Shown: positions 35,401 through 43,289 of the stretch, piece after piece
Position numbering within the stretch: the stretch's first letter is position 1
Layout of the letters: each line of letters begins with the position of its first letter
Assembly: GCA_012510495.1 (NCBI GenBank)
Contig: JAAZHX010000057.1
Coordinates: forward strand, 26,183-90,182
DNA: 64,000 bases
Direction: 5' to 3'
From: Smithella sp.
GTDB taxonomy: Bacteria; Desulfobacterota; Syntrophia; Syntrophales; Smithellaceae
The notes under the pieces: model-generated
The model's database searches: none
Told to the model about the DNA's origin: nothing
Seen by the model: the letters and a program-made list of their open reading frames with translations, nothing else
Translations under genes and position numbers: made by a program

Positions 35401-35545
35401 GAAGTGGATGGGAATGCCGGAGCGCTTCCGCGGGGAAAGAGAAATCACCGGATTCATGGAGGCGGCGGGACTTGCCGTTAAGGTGCACGCCTCGCCGATT
35501 CCCGGTGTGGAAGAAAAGTGGTTTGTAGGGAAAAAAGGCTATTAG
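32477..35545 (+). CDS. MMPL/RND exporter fused to a SAM-dependent methyltransferase
   Basis: 1022 residues. One N-terminal span (about 10-25), a periplasmic domain, a block of spans (about 265-430) with A-F-T-V-D-L-G-I-T-Y, a second span and periplasmic domain, and a second block (about 650-800) with G-M-G-V-D-Y-A-I-Y-Y: a complete MMPL duplication. From about 815 a class I methyltransferase follows; SAM motif I-L-D-I-G-C-G-Y-G is at 857-865 and L-M-L-D-M-L-H-L is downstream. Ape clusters carry an MMPL exporter and a methyltransferase as separate genes. The fusion puts methylation at the cytoplasmic face of the exporter. Confidence 0.88.
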   Translation: MPPRRYPIRWSIVLVTAVIVGILFYWETSHLKIETDILESMPHHEPALASARRVIAHLPVSDRIFIDLAQSSADRGKLAEAARLVEDRLSRSGLFERIGIAGEAEIFPEWMAHVREHLPSLLSAEDLERKIAPLIAPEKIRETMAENRRSLEELQGIGRAEMIARDPLGFSAVILERMSALLPVAAAQFYSGQLLSSDGRHALIIARLAGSGTDTARAAQIAGLLEDCTRMLQAHGDPGDRYTLTPVGTYRAALDNETVAKRDTRLAILLTILGISLLLVAAFPRPLIGLLALLPSSVGAIAALFVCSFCFESMSMLAVGFGGAILAFTVDLGITYLLFLDQPRATSGREVAREVWSAEFTAALTTIGAFLLLLVSDFQILAQIGVFAALGISFAFLFVHLVFPAIFPALPPARREANRRLALAVRKLAAPSSWKLVAALVFGLTMLFFAKPVFDVDLQAMNSVSPETLAAEKKLQEVWGNFSGRSYILLEAPDLEQLQKKNDDLTERLAEDVQSGKLAAPFLPTVLFPSPESAARHFTAWQSFWTPERAAALRTNLNEAARANGFAPDAFDSFWPVFQTEKPAVLTIPPTHLEMLGVSRTSGGYAQLSLVTAGKNYNAEEFFSRLARGGQADLFDADLFNRRIGEFLKNIFVEIALIISLGLIAVIFLFYLDWRLSTAVLAPVAFALIATLGTLKLIGRPLDIPGIMLWVVILGMGVDYAIYYTCMYQRHPDEASPAMNTVKLSIFLSAATTFIGFSVLTLAKHPLLRSIGLVSLLGIGYSLLGVYFILPTLMRKIFSPFDFPAGAVQPASREHVRRVLLRYRLLPGYPRVFARFKMKLDPMFSELDRYVQNPRRILDIGCGYGVPATWLLEIHPEAKVYGLEPDEERVLIARRVIGARGGVQVGRAPDLPDTEGPVDHVLMLDMLHLIDNRELQLVFQRIYDRLGHDGALVIRATVPSVGKVPWKRWIEAARLKWMGMPERFRGEREITGFMEAAGLAVKVHASPIPGVEEKWFVGKKGY

Positions 35546-35600
35546 ATTGTGTCAGGCAGGAGTGGAAAGAGGTCTGTTATGTCGCCTTTGACCATCCACG

Positions 35601-35623
35601 ATCAACCAGTCACCATCAACTAT
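35601..35623 (+). repeat. Dispersed 23-nt intergenic repeat, copy 2
   Basis: Begins ATCAACCAGTCACCATCA and ends ACTAT; two differences from copy 1 at 20653. It sits directly upstream of the AMP ligase ribosome site. Confidence 0.6.
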
Positions 35624-35639
35624 TTCAGGAGGTGCAACA

Positions 35640-37355
35640 ATGTACGAGCAGAAACCCTGGCTGAAGTTTTACGGCAGTGTTCCGCATTCCATCGATTATC
35701 CCCGCGTCACCATGTATGAAGCGCTTTTGCAGACGGCGCGTGAAAAACCCGATGCCGTCGCCTATGATTTCATGGGCTACACATCGACTTACAACAGGTT
35801 CATTTCCGAAATCAATCAGTGCGCCGACGCGCTGGCTGCCCAGGGGCTGAAGCAGGGTGAGCGTATTACCATTTCCATGCCCACCTCCCCGCAGGGCATC
35901 ATCGCTTTTTATGCCGCCAACAAACTGGGCGCGGTGGCCAGCATGATCCATCCTCTTTCCACGGCCAAGGAAATTGAATTTTATCTCAACGTCGCCAAAA
36001 GCCGTTTTGCGCTTACGCTGGACGCCTTTTATGCCAAGTTCAAGGAAGTGCAGGGCACGACGCCGCTTCAGACGCTGATTCTGGCGCGCATTCCGGATTA
36101 TCTGAGCTTTTTCAAACGGGTCGGCTTCAACCTGACCAAAGGCCGGCAGATTCCAAAAGTTCCCGCGGATCCCATGGTGAAATGGTGGGCGGATCTGATG
36201 AAAGGCAGCCACCCCAGCGCCCAGCCGGCCGAAATGGATACGGATGACATGGCCGTGATCCTCTACAGCGGCGGAACAACCGGCGTCCCCAAGGGCATCA
36301 TGCTGTCCAATATGAATTTCATTTCTGAGGGGAAAATGGTGTCGGAATGGGGGAAGATGGACGACGCCACCTCCGTGCTGGCCATTTTGCCGATCTTTCA
36401 CGGCTTCGGTCTGGGGGTCTGCATCAACGCCTGCTTCATGGGCGGCGGCAAAAGCATTCTGGTACCGATCTTTACGCCGGAGACGGTCGCCGATCTGATT
36501 CGTTCGCGAAAGCCGTCATTTGTCATCGGCGTGCCGACTCTCTTTGACGCGCTTTCGCGCAATCCCAAAATGCATAAAGCGGATTTGAGCTGCCTGCGGG
36601 CGACGTTCTCCGGCGCGGACATGCTGCCCCGTCCGATCAAGGAGCGCTTTGAAGAAATGGTCAAGAAGCAGGGCGGTAACGTTCAGCTTCTGGAAGGCTA
36701 CGGACTTACCGAGGCCGTCACCGCCATCATGGCCACGCCCCTCGGCAACTACCGCGAAGGCAGCATTGGCGTGCCTTTTCCGGACATGCTGGCCAAGGTC
36801 GTGAAGCTCGACACGGTCGAGGAGGCACCGCTGGGCGAAGAAGGCGAGATCTGCGTGGCCGGTCCCGCCGTGATGATGGGCTATCTCGACCAGCCCGAAG
36901 AAACCGCCGCCGCGCTTCGGAAACACGCGGACGGACGTATCTGGCTGCACACGGGAGACATCGGCACGATGGACGCGGACGGGTTTTTCTATTTCAAGCT
37001 TCGCCAGAAACGAATGATCAAATCCTCAGGCATGAACGTCTATCCCGCGCAGGTGGAAGAGCTGCTCTACAAGCACGAAAAGGTGCGCGACGCCTGCGTC
37101 ATCGGCGTGCCCGACGAAGCCCAGGTGCAGGCGGTGAAGGCGTTTATTGTGTTGAAAAATCCCGCTGACGCCGGCCCGGAAATGGAAAAGGAACTCATCA
37201 ACTACAGCCGCGAGCATTTGATTAAATGGAGCTGTCCGCGCTCCATCGAATTCCGCGACGATCTGCCCAAAACCCTGGTCGGTAAAATCGCCTTCAACAC
37301 GCTGGAGAAAGAGGAAATCGAGAAGCTGAAAAAAGAAGGAAAATTCGCGGGGTAG
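35640..37355 (+). CDS. AMP-forming acyl ligase of the lipid locus
   Basis: 571 residues, ANL superfamily. P-loop Y-S-G-G-T-T-G-V-P-K-G, A5 Y-G-L-T-E, A7 H-T-G-D, A8 R-Q-K-R-M-I-K-S-S-G-M-N-V and the terminal L-V-G-K-I-A Lys. It probably activates the starter acid and loads it on CoA or one of the two ACPs; the Ape counterpart activates 4-hydroxybenzoate-type starters. No dedicated starter lyase (TAL/chorismate lyase type) was seen. Strong AGGAGGTG ribosome site just upstream of the ATG. Confidence 0.88.
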   Translation: MYEQKPWLKFYGSVPHSIDYPRVTMYEALLQTAREKPDAVAYDFMGYTSTYNRFISEINQCADALAAQGLKQGERITISMPTSPQGIIAFYAANKLGAVASMIHPLSTAKEIEFYLNVAKSRFALTLDAFYAKFKEVQGTTPLQTLILARIPDYLSFFKRVGFNLTKGRQIPKVPADPMVKWWADLMKGSHPSAQPAEMDTDDMAVILYSGGTTGVPKGIMLSNMNFISEGKMVSEWGKMDDATSVLAILPIFHGFGLGVCINACFMGGGKSILVPIFTPETVADLIRSRKPSFVIGVPTLFDALSRNPKMHKADLSCLRATFSGADMLPRPIKERFEEMVKKQGGNVQLLEGYGLTEAVTAIMATPLGNYREGSIGVPFPDMLAKVVKLDTVEEAPLGEEGEICVAGPAVMMGYLDQPEETAAALRKHADGRIWLHTGDIGTMDADGFFYFKLRQKRMIKSSGMNVYPAQVEELLYKHEKVRDACVIGVPDEAQVQAVKAFIVLKNPADAGPEMEKELINYSREHLIKWSCPRSIEFRDDLPKTLVGKIAFNTLEKEEIEKLKKEGKFAG

Positions 37356-37390
37356 AGGCAATCAACGTTTGATGGCATGTTGTTTATCGC

Positions 37391-37414
37391 AGGGGCGAAA
37401 AATGTTTCGCCCCT
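37391..37414. repeat. Perfect hairpin before the LpxL-like gene
   Basis: AGGGGCGAAA (37391-37400), AATG loop, TTTCGCCCCT (37405-37414): a perfect 10-bp stem ending two bases before the chosen ATG. It replaces the ribosome site. G-GGGCGAAA palindromes are scattered in many bacterial genomes, so this may be an inserted repeat, or a translation control element. Confidence 0.55.
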
Positions 37415-37416
37415 AC

Positions 37417-38310
37417 ATGAGTAATCTGGTGAAGAAATTTTTTTATAAAATCGCGATTTTTCTGTCGCACCGGTTGGGCCTGTGGTTTTTCCGGGTGTTT
37501 TCCTGGTGCATCGCGACGGGGTATTTCTTTTTGTTTCCGGGCCGCGTCCGCGAAAGCCACCGCTTTTACCGGGCCCTTTTACCGGAACGAAGCTTCGGGC
37601 ATCACCTGTACTGCGTCTGGAAGCAGTTTCACAACTTCACGGGCGTCTATGTCCACCGTTTCATTCCCTGGGCGGTCGAACAGGCCATCTTCACCCGTGA
37701 GGGCTGGCAGCATTTGGATGAGGCCGTGGCTTCCAAAACCGGCGCGGTTGTGGTGATGTCGCACATCGGCAACTGGGAGCTTGCGGCCCAGCGGCTCAAT
37801 CAAAAGGGGCTGCCGGTTATGCTGTATCTGGGCGCCAAATTCAAGGAGCAGGTGGAAAAATATCAGAAGGAAAAGCTGGCCGAAACCGGCATCCGGATCG
37901 TGACGACGGACGAGAAGGAAAAATCGCCCTTCGCTTTGCTGGAAGGCATCGGCTTCCTGCGGCAGGGTGGCATCGTTTCCATGGCGGGTGACCGCATCTG
38001 GGGAGAACAAACCTGGGTGGAAGTCGATTTTCTGGGACACAGGGTCCGTCTGCCGGACACGCCTCATTTGTTCGCGCTGATAAGCGGTGCGCCGCTGATA
38101 ACGTTCTTTGTTTATGAAAAATCGCCGGGTCATTACCATGTGCAGGTTTCGCAAGGCCGGAAGGTGGCAGCGGGCACCCGCGCCGAGCGGAAGAAAGCGG
38201 TGCAGGAATCCGCTCAGGCCTATGCGGACGATCTGGCGCGCTTTGCCGCGGCGCATCCCTTCGAGTGGCACCATTTCGAGCCGTTTCTCGGTGAAAAAAT
38301 TGTCCGGTGA
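37417..38310 (+). CDS. LpxL/HtrB-like lysophospholipid acyltransferase
   Basis: 297 residues. A hydrophobic N-terminal stretch (about 20-41) anchors it; the H-x4-E motif of this family is S-H-I-G-N-W-E-L-A with His116 and Glu121; M-A-G-D-R follows. Members add secondary acyl chains to lipid A or build other lipids from acyl-ACP. With the PlsC-like enzyme of arm A this locus has two acyltransferases, as do aryl-polyene loci. The start at 37417 is chosen because the earlier ATGs (37369, 37402) lie in or before a perfect hairpin; no clear ribosome site is left, so translation may be weak or coupled. Confidence 0.83.
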   Translation: MSNLVKKFFYKIAIFLSHRLGLWFFRVFSWCIATGYFFLFPGRVRESHRFYRALLPERSFGHHLYCVWKQFHNFTGVYVHRFIPWAVEQAIFTREGWQHLDEAVASKTGAVVVMSHIGNWELAAQRLNQKGLPVMLYLGAKFKEQVEKYQKEKLAETGIRIVTTDEKEKSPFALLEGIGFLRQGGIVSMAGDRIWGEQTWVEVDFLGHRVRLPDTPHLFALISGAPLITFFVYEKSPGHYHVQVSQGRKVAAGTRAERKKAVQESAQAYADDLARFAAAHPFEWHHFEPFLGEKIVR

Positions 38311-38397
38311 AAGATGGGCGCGGCCGGGCAGAATTTGCTTTGCGCCGGGGTCAAATTAGGATAAAAAGATATTGAAATCTTTAACGGAGCTTTGGAA

Positions 38398-38796
38398 ATG
38401 AACGTTCGGGAAGTGCCGCAGGACATCACCTATTACGAGGGGAAAAAGCGCGCCTGCTATGCGCTCAATGACGAGGGGAAATATGTCATTGTGCCCAGTT
38501 CCGGCTGGGAGGTGGAAGCGGTGGTCAACGGACTCGCGGTTGAGGAAATGGCGATAGCGCTGGAAGAAACCAGACAGGCGGTGCTGACCGGCGTGAAAAG
38601 CCCGCTTTGCTATCACATGGAGCGCCGCCAGATGACGCCGGAGATTCTGGGAAAAACCGCGCGGATCGCGGTTTTTCGGGTGAAAAGGCATTTCCGGCCT
38701 GACGTGTTTGCCGGGCTGGGGCCGTCGGTCCTGGACCGCTACGCCAAGGCGCTGGCCGTTTCCCGCGAAGAGCTCAAAACCGTTCCGCAAACCTGA
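38398..38796 (+). CDS. Conserved-looking protein of unknown function next to BtrH-like gene
   Basis: 132 residues, no family recognised. It begins M-N-V-R-E-V-P-Q-D-I-T-Y-Y-E-G and has an alpha/beta pattern; C-Y-H-M-E-R-R-Q-M-T-P-E is a notable charged stretch with Cys. No signal or membrane segment. Ribosome site ACGGAG. It lies 19 bp before the BtrH-like gene, so it may be a partner of that enzyme or of the ABC exporter. A helper or regulatory role is only a guess from position. Confidence 0.7.
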   Translation: MNVREVPQDITYYEGKKRACYALNDEGKYVIVPSSGWEVEAVVNGLAVEEMAIALEETRQAVLTGVKSPLCYHMERRQMTPEILGKTARIAVFRVKRHFRPDVFAGLGPSVLDRYAKALAVSREELKTVPQT

Positions 38797-38815
38797 TTCT
38801 GGAGGGGCCGATTAC

Positions 38816-39850
38816 ATGATTACGGAAGTTACCGCAGCCGGGAAACCCTTTGTCCATGTTCATTCAGCGCACTGCGAAAGCGGCGTCACCGCGTCGCTGT
38901 TCCGCGACAGGGGCGTGGAAATTTCCGAGCCGATGATTTTCGGCATCGGCAGCGGCATCTTTTTCGGCCATCTGCCGTTTATGAAAATGAGCGGCGTGAC
39001 GATCAGCACGTTTCGCTCCCAGCCGGGCGCCGTCTTCCGCAAATCCGCCAAACGTCTGGGCGGTAAATTCAAAACCGCGCGATTCCGGAATCCCAAAAAG
39101 GGCATGGATGAGCTCCGGCGCGTTCTCGGGACCGGCCAGATCGTCGGGCTGACCACCAATATTTACTGGCTTTCCTACTTTCCCAACCGGTTCCGCTTTC
39201 AGTTCAACGGCCATAACATTGTGGCTCTGCATGAGCTTGAAAACGGTTTCCGCGTGAGCGATCCGATGCTGGAGCAGCCGGTGGATTGTTTGGCGGAAGA
39301 CCTGGAAAGGGCGCGGTTTGCGCGCGGTCCGCTGGAGCCGCGCGGGTTCATGTACTATCCCCAGTCCGTCAACCCCGGTCCCGACCTGCGCGCGGCATGC
39401 CTTGCAGGCATGAAAGATACCTGCAACATGATGCTGAAAATTCCCGTGCCCATTTTCGGCATCCGGGGGATGCGCAGCCTGGCCAAAAAAATTGTCCGCA
39501 GCCCCGAGAAGCTGGGCTTTATGGGGGCCTGCCGCGAGCTGTCCGGCGTCGTCCGGATGCAGGAAGAGGTGGGCACGGGCGGTGCCGGTTTCCGCTATAT
39601 GTATGCGGCGTTTCTTCAGGAAGCCGCCGAACTGTTTGCCTCGGACGCGCTTACCCGCCTGTCTTGCGAAATGACGGCCATCGGCGACATCTGGCGGGAA
39701 TTTGCCGTTGTTTCCGCGCGCATCATCAAGCAGCGCGGACAGGCCGAAGAGACCTTTGAAAAGGCGGGGGGACTGATGCTGGTCTGCGCCGGGCGCGAAG
39801 AACAGCTTTTTAAGGATCTGGCTCAGGTGGTGAAAAAGCTCAAGGCATGA
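38816..39850 (+). CDS. BtrH-like acyltransferase (BtrH_N domain)
   Basis: 344 residues. The N-terminal half matches BtrH_N: H-C-E-S-G-V-T-A-S-L with His19-Cys20, then S-E-P-M-I-F-G-I-G-S-G, a papain-like fold with Cys nucleophile; a helical C-terminal half (DUF4872-like) follows. BtrH moves an acyl group from carrier protein BtrI to an aminoglycoside amine in butirosin synthesis. The gene is joined by ATGA overlap to an ABC ATPase, permease and an ACP, so this one likely transfers the ACP-bound chain to an amine or alcohol acceptor. The ATG at 38816 follows GGAGGGG. Confidence 0.8.
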   Translation: MITEVTAAGKPFVHVHSAHCESGVTASLFRDRGVEISEPMIFGIGSGIFFGHLPFMKMSGVTISTFRSQPGAVFRKSAKRLGGKFKTARFRNPKKGMDELRRVLGTGQIVGLTTNIYWLSYFPNRFRFQFNGHNIVALHELENGFRVSDPMLEQPVDCLAEDLERARFARGPLEPRGFMYYPQSVNPGPDLRAACLAGMKDTCNMMLKIPVPIFGIRGMRSLAKKIVRSPEKLGFMGACRELSGVVRMQEEVGTGGAGFRYMYAAFLQEAAELFASDALTRLSCEMTAIGDIWREFAVVSARIIKQRGQAEETFEKAGGLMLVCAGREEQLFKDLAQVVKKLKA

Positions 39851-40566
39851 ACGCACTCGATATTTCTTCCGTGACTTTCCGCTACGACGGAGCGTCCGTT
39901 CCCGCGCTTCGGGATTTTTCTCTGGCGGTTGCGAATGGACAGATGCACGCGCTTCTGGGGCCCAACGGCGCGGGGAAGTCAACGCTGATGCGGATTGTTA
40001 CCGGTCAGCTCCGGGGCCATTCCGGAGAGGTGTCTGTTTACGGCCTCCGCATGCCGGACCCGAAAGCGCTTTCGTTCATCGGGTGCGCGCCGCAGCCGAT
40101 CTCGCTTTACCCCTCTCTGACCGCATGGGAGAATTTGCGCTTTTTTGGTGTGATGGCCGGGCTGTCGAAGGGCCAAATCGCACAGCGCTCACAATGGGCG
40201 CTCGAAAAAACGGGTCTCGCGGAATATTCTGAGACGGCGGTGGCGACTTTTTCCGGCGGCATGCAGAGACGCCTCAATCTGGCGGTGGCGCTCCTGCATT
40301 CTCCGAAGCTTCTGCTGCTCGATGAACCATCGGCGGGCGTCGATCCGCAGAGCCGGAATCATATGTACGATTTGCTGGCGGAGTTAAGCGTGGGGGGCGT
40401 CACGATGTTGCTTTGCACGCACATCATGGAAGAGGCCCAGCGCCTGTGCTCCGGCCTGACGCTTCTGGATCGCGGCGAGCGGATTTATAATGGCCGGATG
40501 TCCGATATTGATAACCTGGAGAAGTTTTTCCTGGAGAAGACAGGCAGGGGGCTGCGTGATTTTTAA
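39847..40566 (+). CDS. ABC transporter ATP-binding protein
   Basis: 239 residues. Walker A G-P-N-G-A-G-K-S-T (38-46), signature F-S-G-G-M-Q-R-R-L, Walker B L-L-L-L-D-E-P and H-loop T-H-I-M. DrrA/CcmA-like drug or lipid exporter ATPase. It starts within the stop of the BtrH-like gene (ATGA) and overlaps the permease start by 11 bp, so BtrH, ATPase and permease are made together. Confidence 0.92.
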   Translation: MNALDISSVTFRYDGASVPALRDFSLAVANGQMHALLGPNGAGKSTLMRIVTGQLRGHSGEVSVYGLRMPDPKALSFIGCAPQPISLYPSLTAWENLRFFGVMAGLSKGQIAQRSQWALEKTGLAEYSETAVATFSGGMQRRLNLAVALLHSPKLLLLDEPSAGVDPQSRNHMYDLLAELSVGGVTMLLCTHIMEEAQRLCSGLTLLDRGERIYNGRMSDIDNLEKFFLEKTGRGLRDF

Positions 40567-41677
40567 ACAGCTGATAGAACTGATTCGCAAGGAAATGCTG
40601 GTCCTGATTCGTGACCGGCAGACCATCCTGCTTCTTTTTTTGATGCCGGTGGCCCTGATTTTCTTCATGTCGCTGGCGCTGGAAGGCGTGTGGGAGGATA
40701 AACTGACCGGACGGAAGATTCCAATGGTGGTGGATAACCAGAGCCGATCTCCCCAGGCCGGACTCCTCGCGGGAAAAATCAAGGCCCATCCGCTGATCGT
40801 GCCGATGGAAAAACCGGCCGGCGCCGACAACGACAGACTCTTTGTGGACGGCACAGCGCAGGCCGTCGTGATGATCCCCCCGGGTTTCGAAGAGGGAGAC
40901 CGGCCGGTGGAAATTTTCTTTGATCCCGTGATGGACGCGAGCTACCGGATCGCCGCCCGCTCGCTCGTCACATCCATTGTCGTGGAAGTGGTCATGGGCG
41001 TCGACAATCTGGAGGCGATGGCGGCCGGTCTGGTCGTCGAGCGAACCGGTCCCAACCGGGAGCTGCCGACCCCCTTGCAGCAGACGGTTCCGGCCTATGC
41101 CATCTTCGCGATGTTCTTTATCGCTGTCCCCATGTCGGTCGGTTTTTTGAGGGAGAAGAAAGACGGGACGCTCCAGCGTCTCTTCACGTATCCGGTGTCC
41201 GCTAATCTGGTGACGCTGGGCAAAATCACTCCCTACTTCCTGATCAACGTTGTTCAGTTTGTTTTGATGATGCTGGTGGGAGTTTTTGTCATGTCCCATT
41301 TCATTACCCCGGCGTTTTTCGCAGGGCAGCGCCCCTGGCACATGCTGCCGGTGACGCTGGTGGCGGCGGCCGCTACGACGGGGTTCGGTGTACTGGTGGC
41401 GGCGACGGCCAAAACGCCCGAGCAGTCTTCCACGCTGGCTGCGATGGTGGCGATTTTGATGGGCGTCTTCGGCGGCATCATGGTGCCGCACGCGGTGATG
41501 CCGCCGGTGATGAAAAAGCTGGCCATGATTTCGCCGATGTTCTGGGCGCATCAGGCCTATCTGGATATTTTTCTGCGGGATGCCGCGTTTGGGACCATCG
41601 CGCCCAAATTAATCATATTGACACTGTTTGCGGGAATTTGCTTTTATATTGCGGGGAGGAAGGTTCGATGGATTTAG
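40556..41677 (+). CDS. ABC-2 type transporter permease
   Basis: About 373 residues: one N-terminal span (R-D-R-Q-T-I-L-L-L-F-L-M-P), a long extracytoplasmic domain (about 55-185), then five C-terminal spans, the YhhJ/DrrB-like layout. It pairs with the preceding ATPase to export or flip a lipid-like product. The GTG at 40556 overlaps the ATPase end and follows AGGGGG; the frame upstream of it has no domain. The stop overlaps the next ACP start by 10 bp. Confidence 0.88.
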   Translation: MIFKQLIELIRKEMLVLIRDRQTILLLFLMPVALIFFMSLALEGVWEDKLTGRKIPMVVDNQSRSPQAGLLAGKIKAHPLIVPMEKPAGADNDRLFVDGTAQAVVMIPPGFEEGDRPVEIFFDPVMDASYRIAARSLVTSIVVEVVMGVDNLEAMAAGLVVERTGPNRELPTPLQQTVPAYAIFAMFFIAVPMSVGFLREKKDGTLQRLFTYPVSANLVTLGKITPYFLINVVQFVLMMLVGVFVMSHFITPAFFAGQRPWHMLPVTLVAAAATTGFGVLVAATAKTPEQSSTLAAMVAILMGVFGGIMVPHAVMPPVMKKLAMISPMFWAHQAYLDIFLRDAAFGTIAPKLIILTLFAGICFYIAGRKVRWI

Positions 41678-41979
41678 AACAGGCGTACAGGGATCTGAAC
41701 GTGACGTCGCGGGAGGATCTCCTTTTCAAGATCAAGGAACTGGTTATCCGGGCCTGCGAAATCCGGGATGTCCGGGCCGAGGATGTGCCCACCGACGTGC
41801 CGTTTATCGGCGGACCCGGGCCGCTCAAGCTCGACTCACTCGACGCGATGGAAATCGCGATGGAACTGCGCTATACGTTCGGCGTCGAGTTGAAAAACGC
41901 GAGCACGGCCGCGAAGGCGATGCAGAGCTTCGATACGCTGGCTGATTTTGTGATTGCCGCGCCGAAGGTGAAAAAGTGA
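41668..41979 (+). CDS. Acyl carrier protein, arm B
   Basis: 103 residues. Phosphopantetheine serine Ser57 in L-K-L-D-S-L-D-A-M-E-I-A; the region before it (G-G-P-G-P) is unusual, and the protein is longer than AcpP. It overlaps the permease at its start and the ketosynthase at its end (GTGA), placing an ACP exactly between transport and condensation genes. It may be the donor for the BtrH-like transferase or the carrier of the KS/CLF pair. GGGAGGAAGG ribosome site. Confidence 0.85.
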   Translation: MDLEQAYRDLNVTSREDLLFKIKELVIRACEIRDVRAEDVPTDVPFIGGPGPLKLDSLDAMEIAMELRYTFGVELKNASTAAKAMQSFDTLADFVIAAPKVKK

Positions 41980-43145
41980 AACAGGGGAACATTCATATTC
42001 GCGGGTGGGGCGCCGTCACCACCCTGGGGTGGGGCGCGTCGGAAGGCGCCCGCCGCCTGATCGCGGGCGATATACGCCCGGCGGGCGTTTGTCGGTCGTC
42101 CCATCTGGTCAACCGGGAGTTCAAGGCGTTTGAAGTCCTCTATGACGGCAATCCCCTGGAAAAATCACTCAAGATGATGGACGCATCGATTACCGAAGCC
42201 TTTGAGCGCGGAGGCCTTTCCGCGTCCGAAATTGTTGAATCCGCCCTGATTGTCGGAACCACCGGCGGCATCGTCATCCGCAACGAGTACGAATTTACCG
42301 AATCCGTCCGCCTCAACCCCGGCAAAGAATCGCCCCCGATTGTCTGCCGCAACCGGGGGCCGGGCGAGGCGGCTGACGTGATCGTTCAGAAATATGGCAT
42401 TCGCGGCATGACGATGACCTTCAGCATGGCCTGCGTGTCGAGTTCGCACGCGCTGGTTGTAGCGGCGGATCTGCTTGCGCAAAAAAGAATCAAACGTGCG
42501 ATCGTGGTTGGCTTCGAGCCGCTTCTGAATCTGACCTTGCAGGGTTTTGCCGGCCTGTTGCTTTATGATCCGGACAGGTGCCGCCCCTTCTGCAACCGGC
42601 GCATGGGCATGCAAATCGGCGAGGCGGCATCCTGCGTGATTCTGGAAGAAGGCGCAGACGACGGGGCGGGAAAAAGCCGGTTCTGGTATGTCGGCGGCCA
42701 TCTGTATAACGACAACAGCAGCCTGACCTCCGCGGGCACGGACGGCGAGGTGATTAAGGGCGTTGTTACCAGGGCGCTTTTGAAAGCCGACACGGACCCC
42801 GGGGAAATTGTCGCAGTCAAGGCCCACGGCACCGGCACGAGAGACAATGACCTTTCCGAGGGCCGAGGGCTGGCGAGGGTTTTTGGGGAGCGTCTGCCGC
42901 CGGTGATTTCGCTCAAAAGCGCTATCGGCCACACGCTGGGCGCGGCCGGGACGGTGGAGACGGCTCTGTGGCTTTCCTGTCTGGAGGAAGGAGTCATTCC
43001 GAAAAGCTTCGGCTTTGCCGAGACGGACCCCGAAATCGGTTTTGCGCCGTCACAGGAAAACCTTCCGGCGGCCGACGGGGCGTATTTGTTTACCTTCTTC
43101 GGCTTCGGCGGAACCTGCACGGGGTATGTCATTGTTAAAAAGTAG
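41976..43145 (+). CDS. Beta-ketoacyl synthase, arm B
   Basis: 389 residues. Active site complete: Cys153 (S-M-A-C-V-S-S-S), His284 (K-A-H-G-T-G-T), Lys314 and His319 (L-K-S-A-I-G-H-T). GTG start in a GTGA overlap with the ACP stop. The chain is somewhat shorter and more diverged than FabF. The next gene beyond the GIY-YIG cassette is a ketosynthase homologue without the Cys, suggesting a KS/chain-length-factor heterodimer like the ApeO-ApeC and type-II polyketide pairs. The two partners are now 593 bp apart because of the inserted cassette. Confidence 0.9.
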   Translation: MKQGNIHIRGWGAVTTLGWGASEGARRLIAGDIRPAGVCRSSHLVNREFKAFEVLYDGNPLEKSLKMMDASITEAFERGGLSASEIVESALIVGTTGGIVIRNEYEFTESVRLNPGKESPPIVCRNRGPGEAADVIVQKYGIRGMTMTFSMACVSSSHALVVAADLLAQKRIKRAIVVGFEPLLNLTLQGFAGLLLYDPDRCRPFCNRRMGMQIGEAASCVILEEGADDGAGKSRFWYVGGHLYNDNSSLTSAGTDGEVIKGVVTRALLKADTDPGEIVAVKAHGTGTRDNDLSEGRGLARVFGERLPPVISLKSAIGHTLGAAGTVETALWLSCLEEGVIPKSFGFAETDPEIGFAPSQENLPAADGAYLFTFFGFGGTCTGYVIVKK

Positions 43146-43242
43146 GAAGAGGAATGACAGATAGGAGACTTGTGAAAGAGTTTCATTAAACCATGTCATT
43201 CCCGCGCAGGCGGCACCTGCGGAGGGTGTTTTATTTCTGAGA

Positions 43243-43269
43243 TGTCATTCCCGCGAAGGCGGGAATCCA
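43243..43269. repeat. 27-bp repeat, left arm around GIY-YIG gene
   Basis: Begins TGTCATTCCCGCGAAGGCGG and ends GAATCCA; itself a near palindrome (ATTCCCGC / GCGGGAAT). Exact reverse complement of 43583-43609. This word class is a common dispersed repeat in proteobacteria. Confidence 0.85.
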
Positions 43270-43289
43270 CAACAATCATTGATTGAGAA

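Noticed and set aside
33773-35488. 571-codon frame antisense to the MMPL-methyltransferase gene
   Set aside because: Shadow frame; composition is not protein-like and the sense protein is coherent over its whole length.
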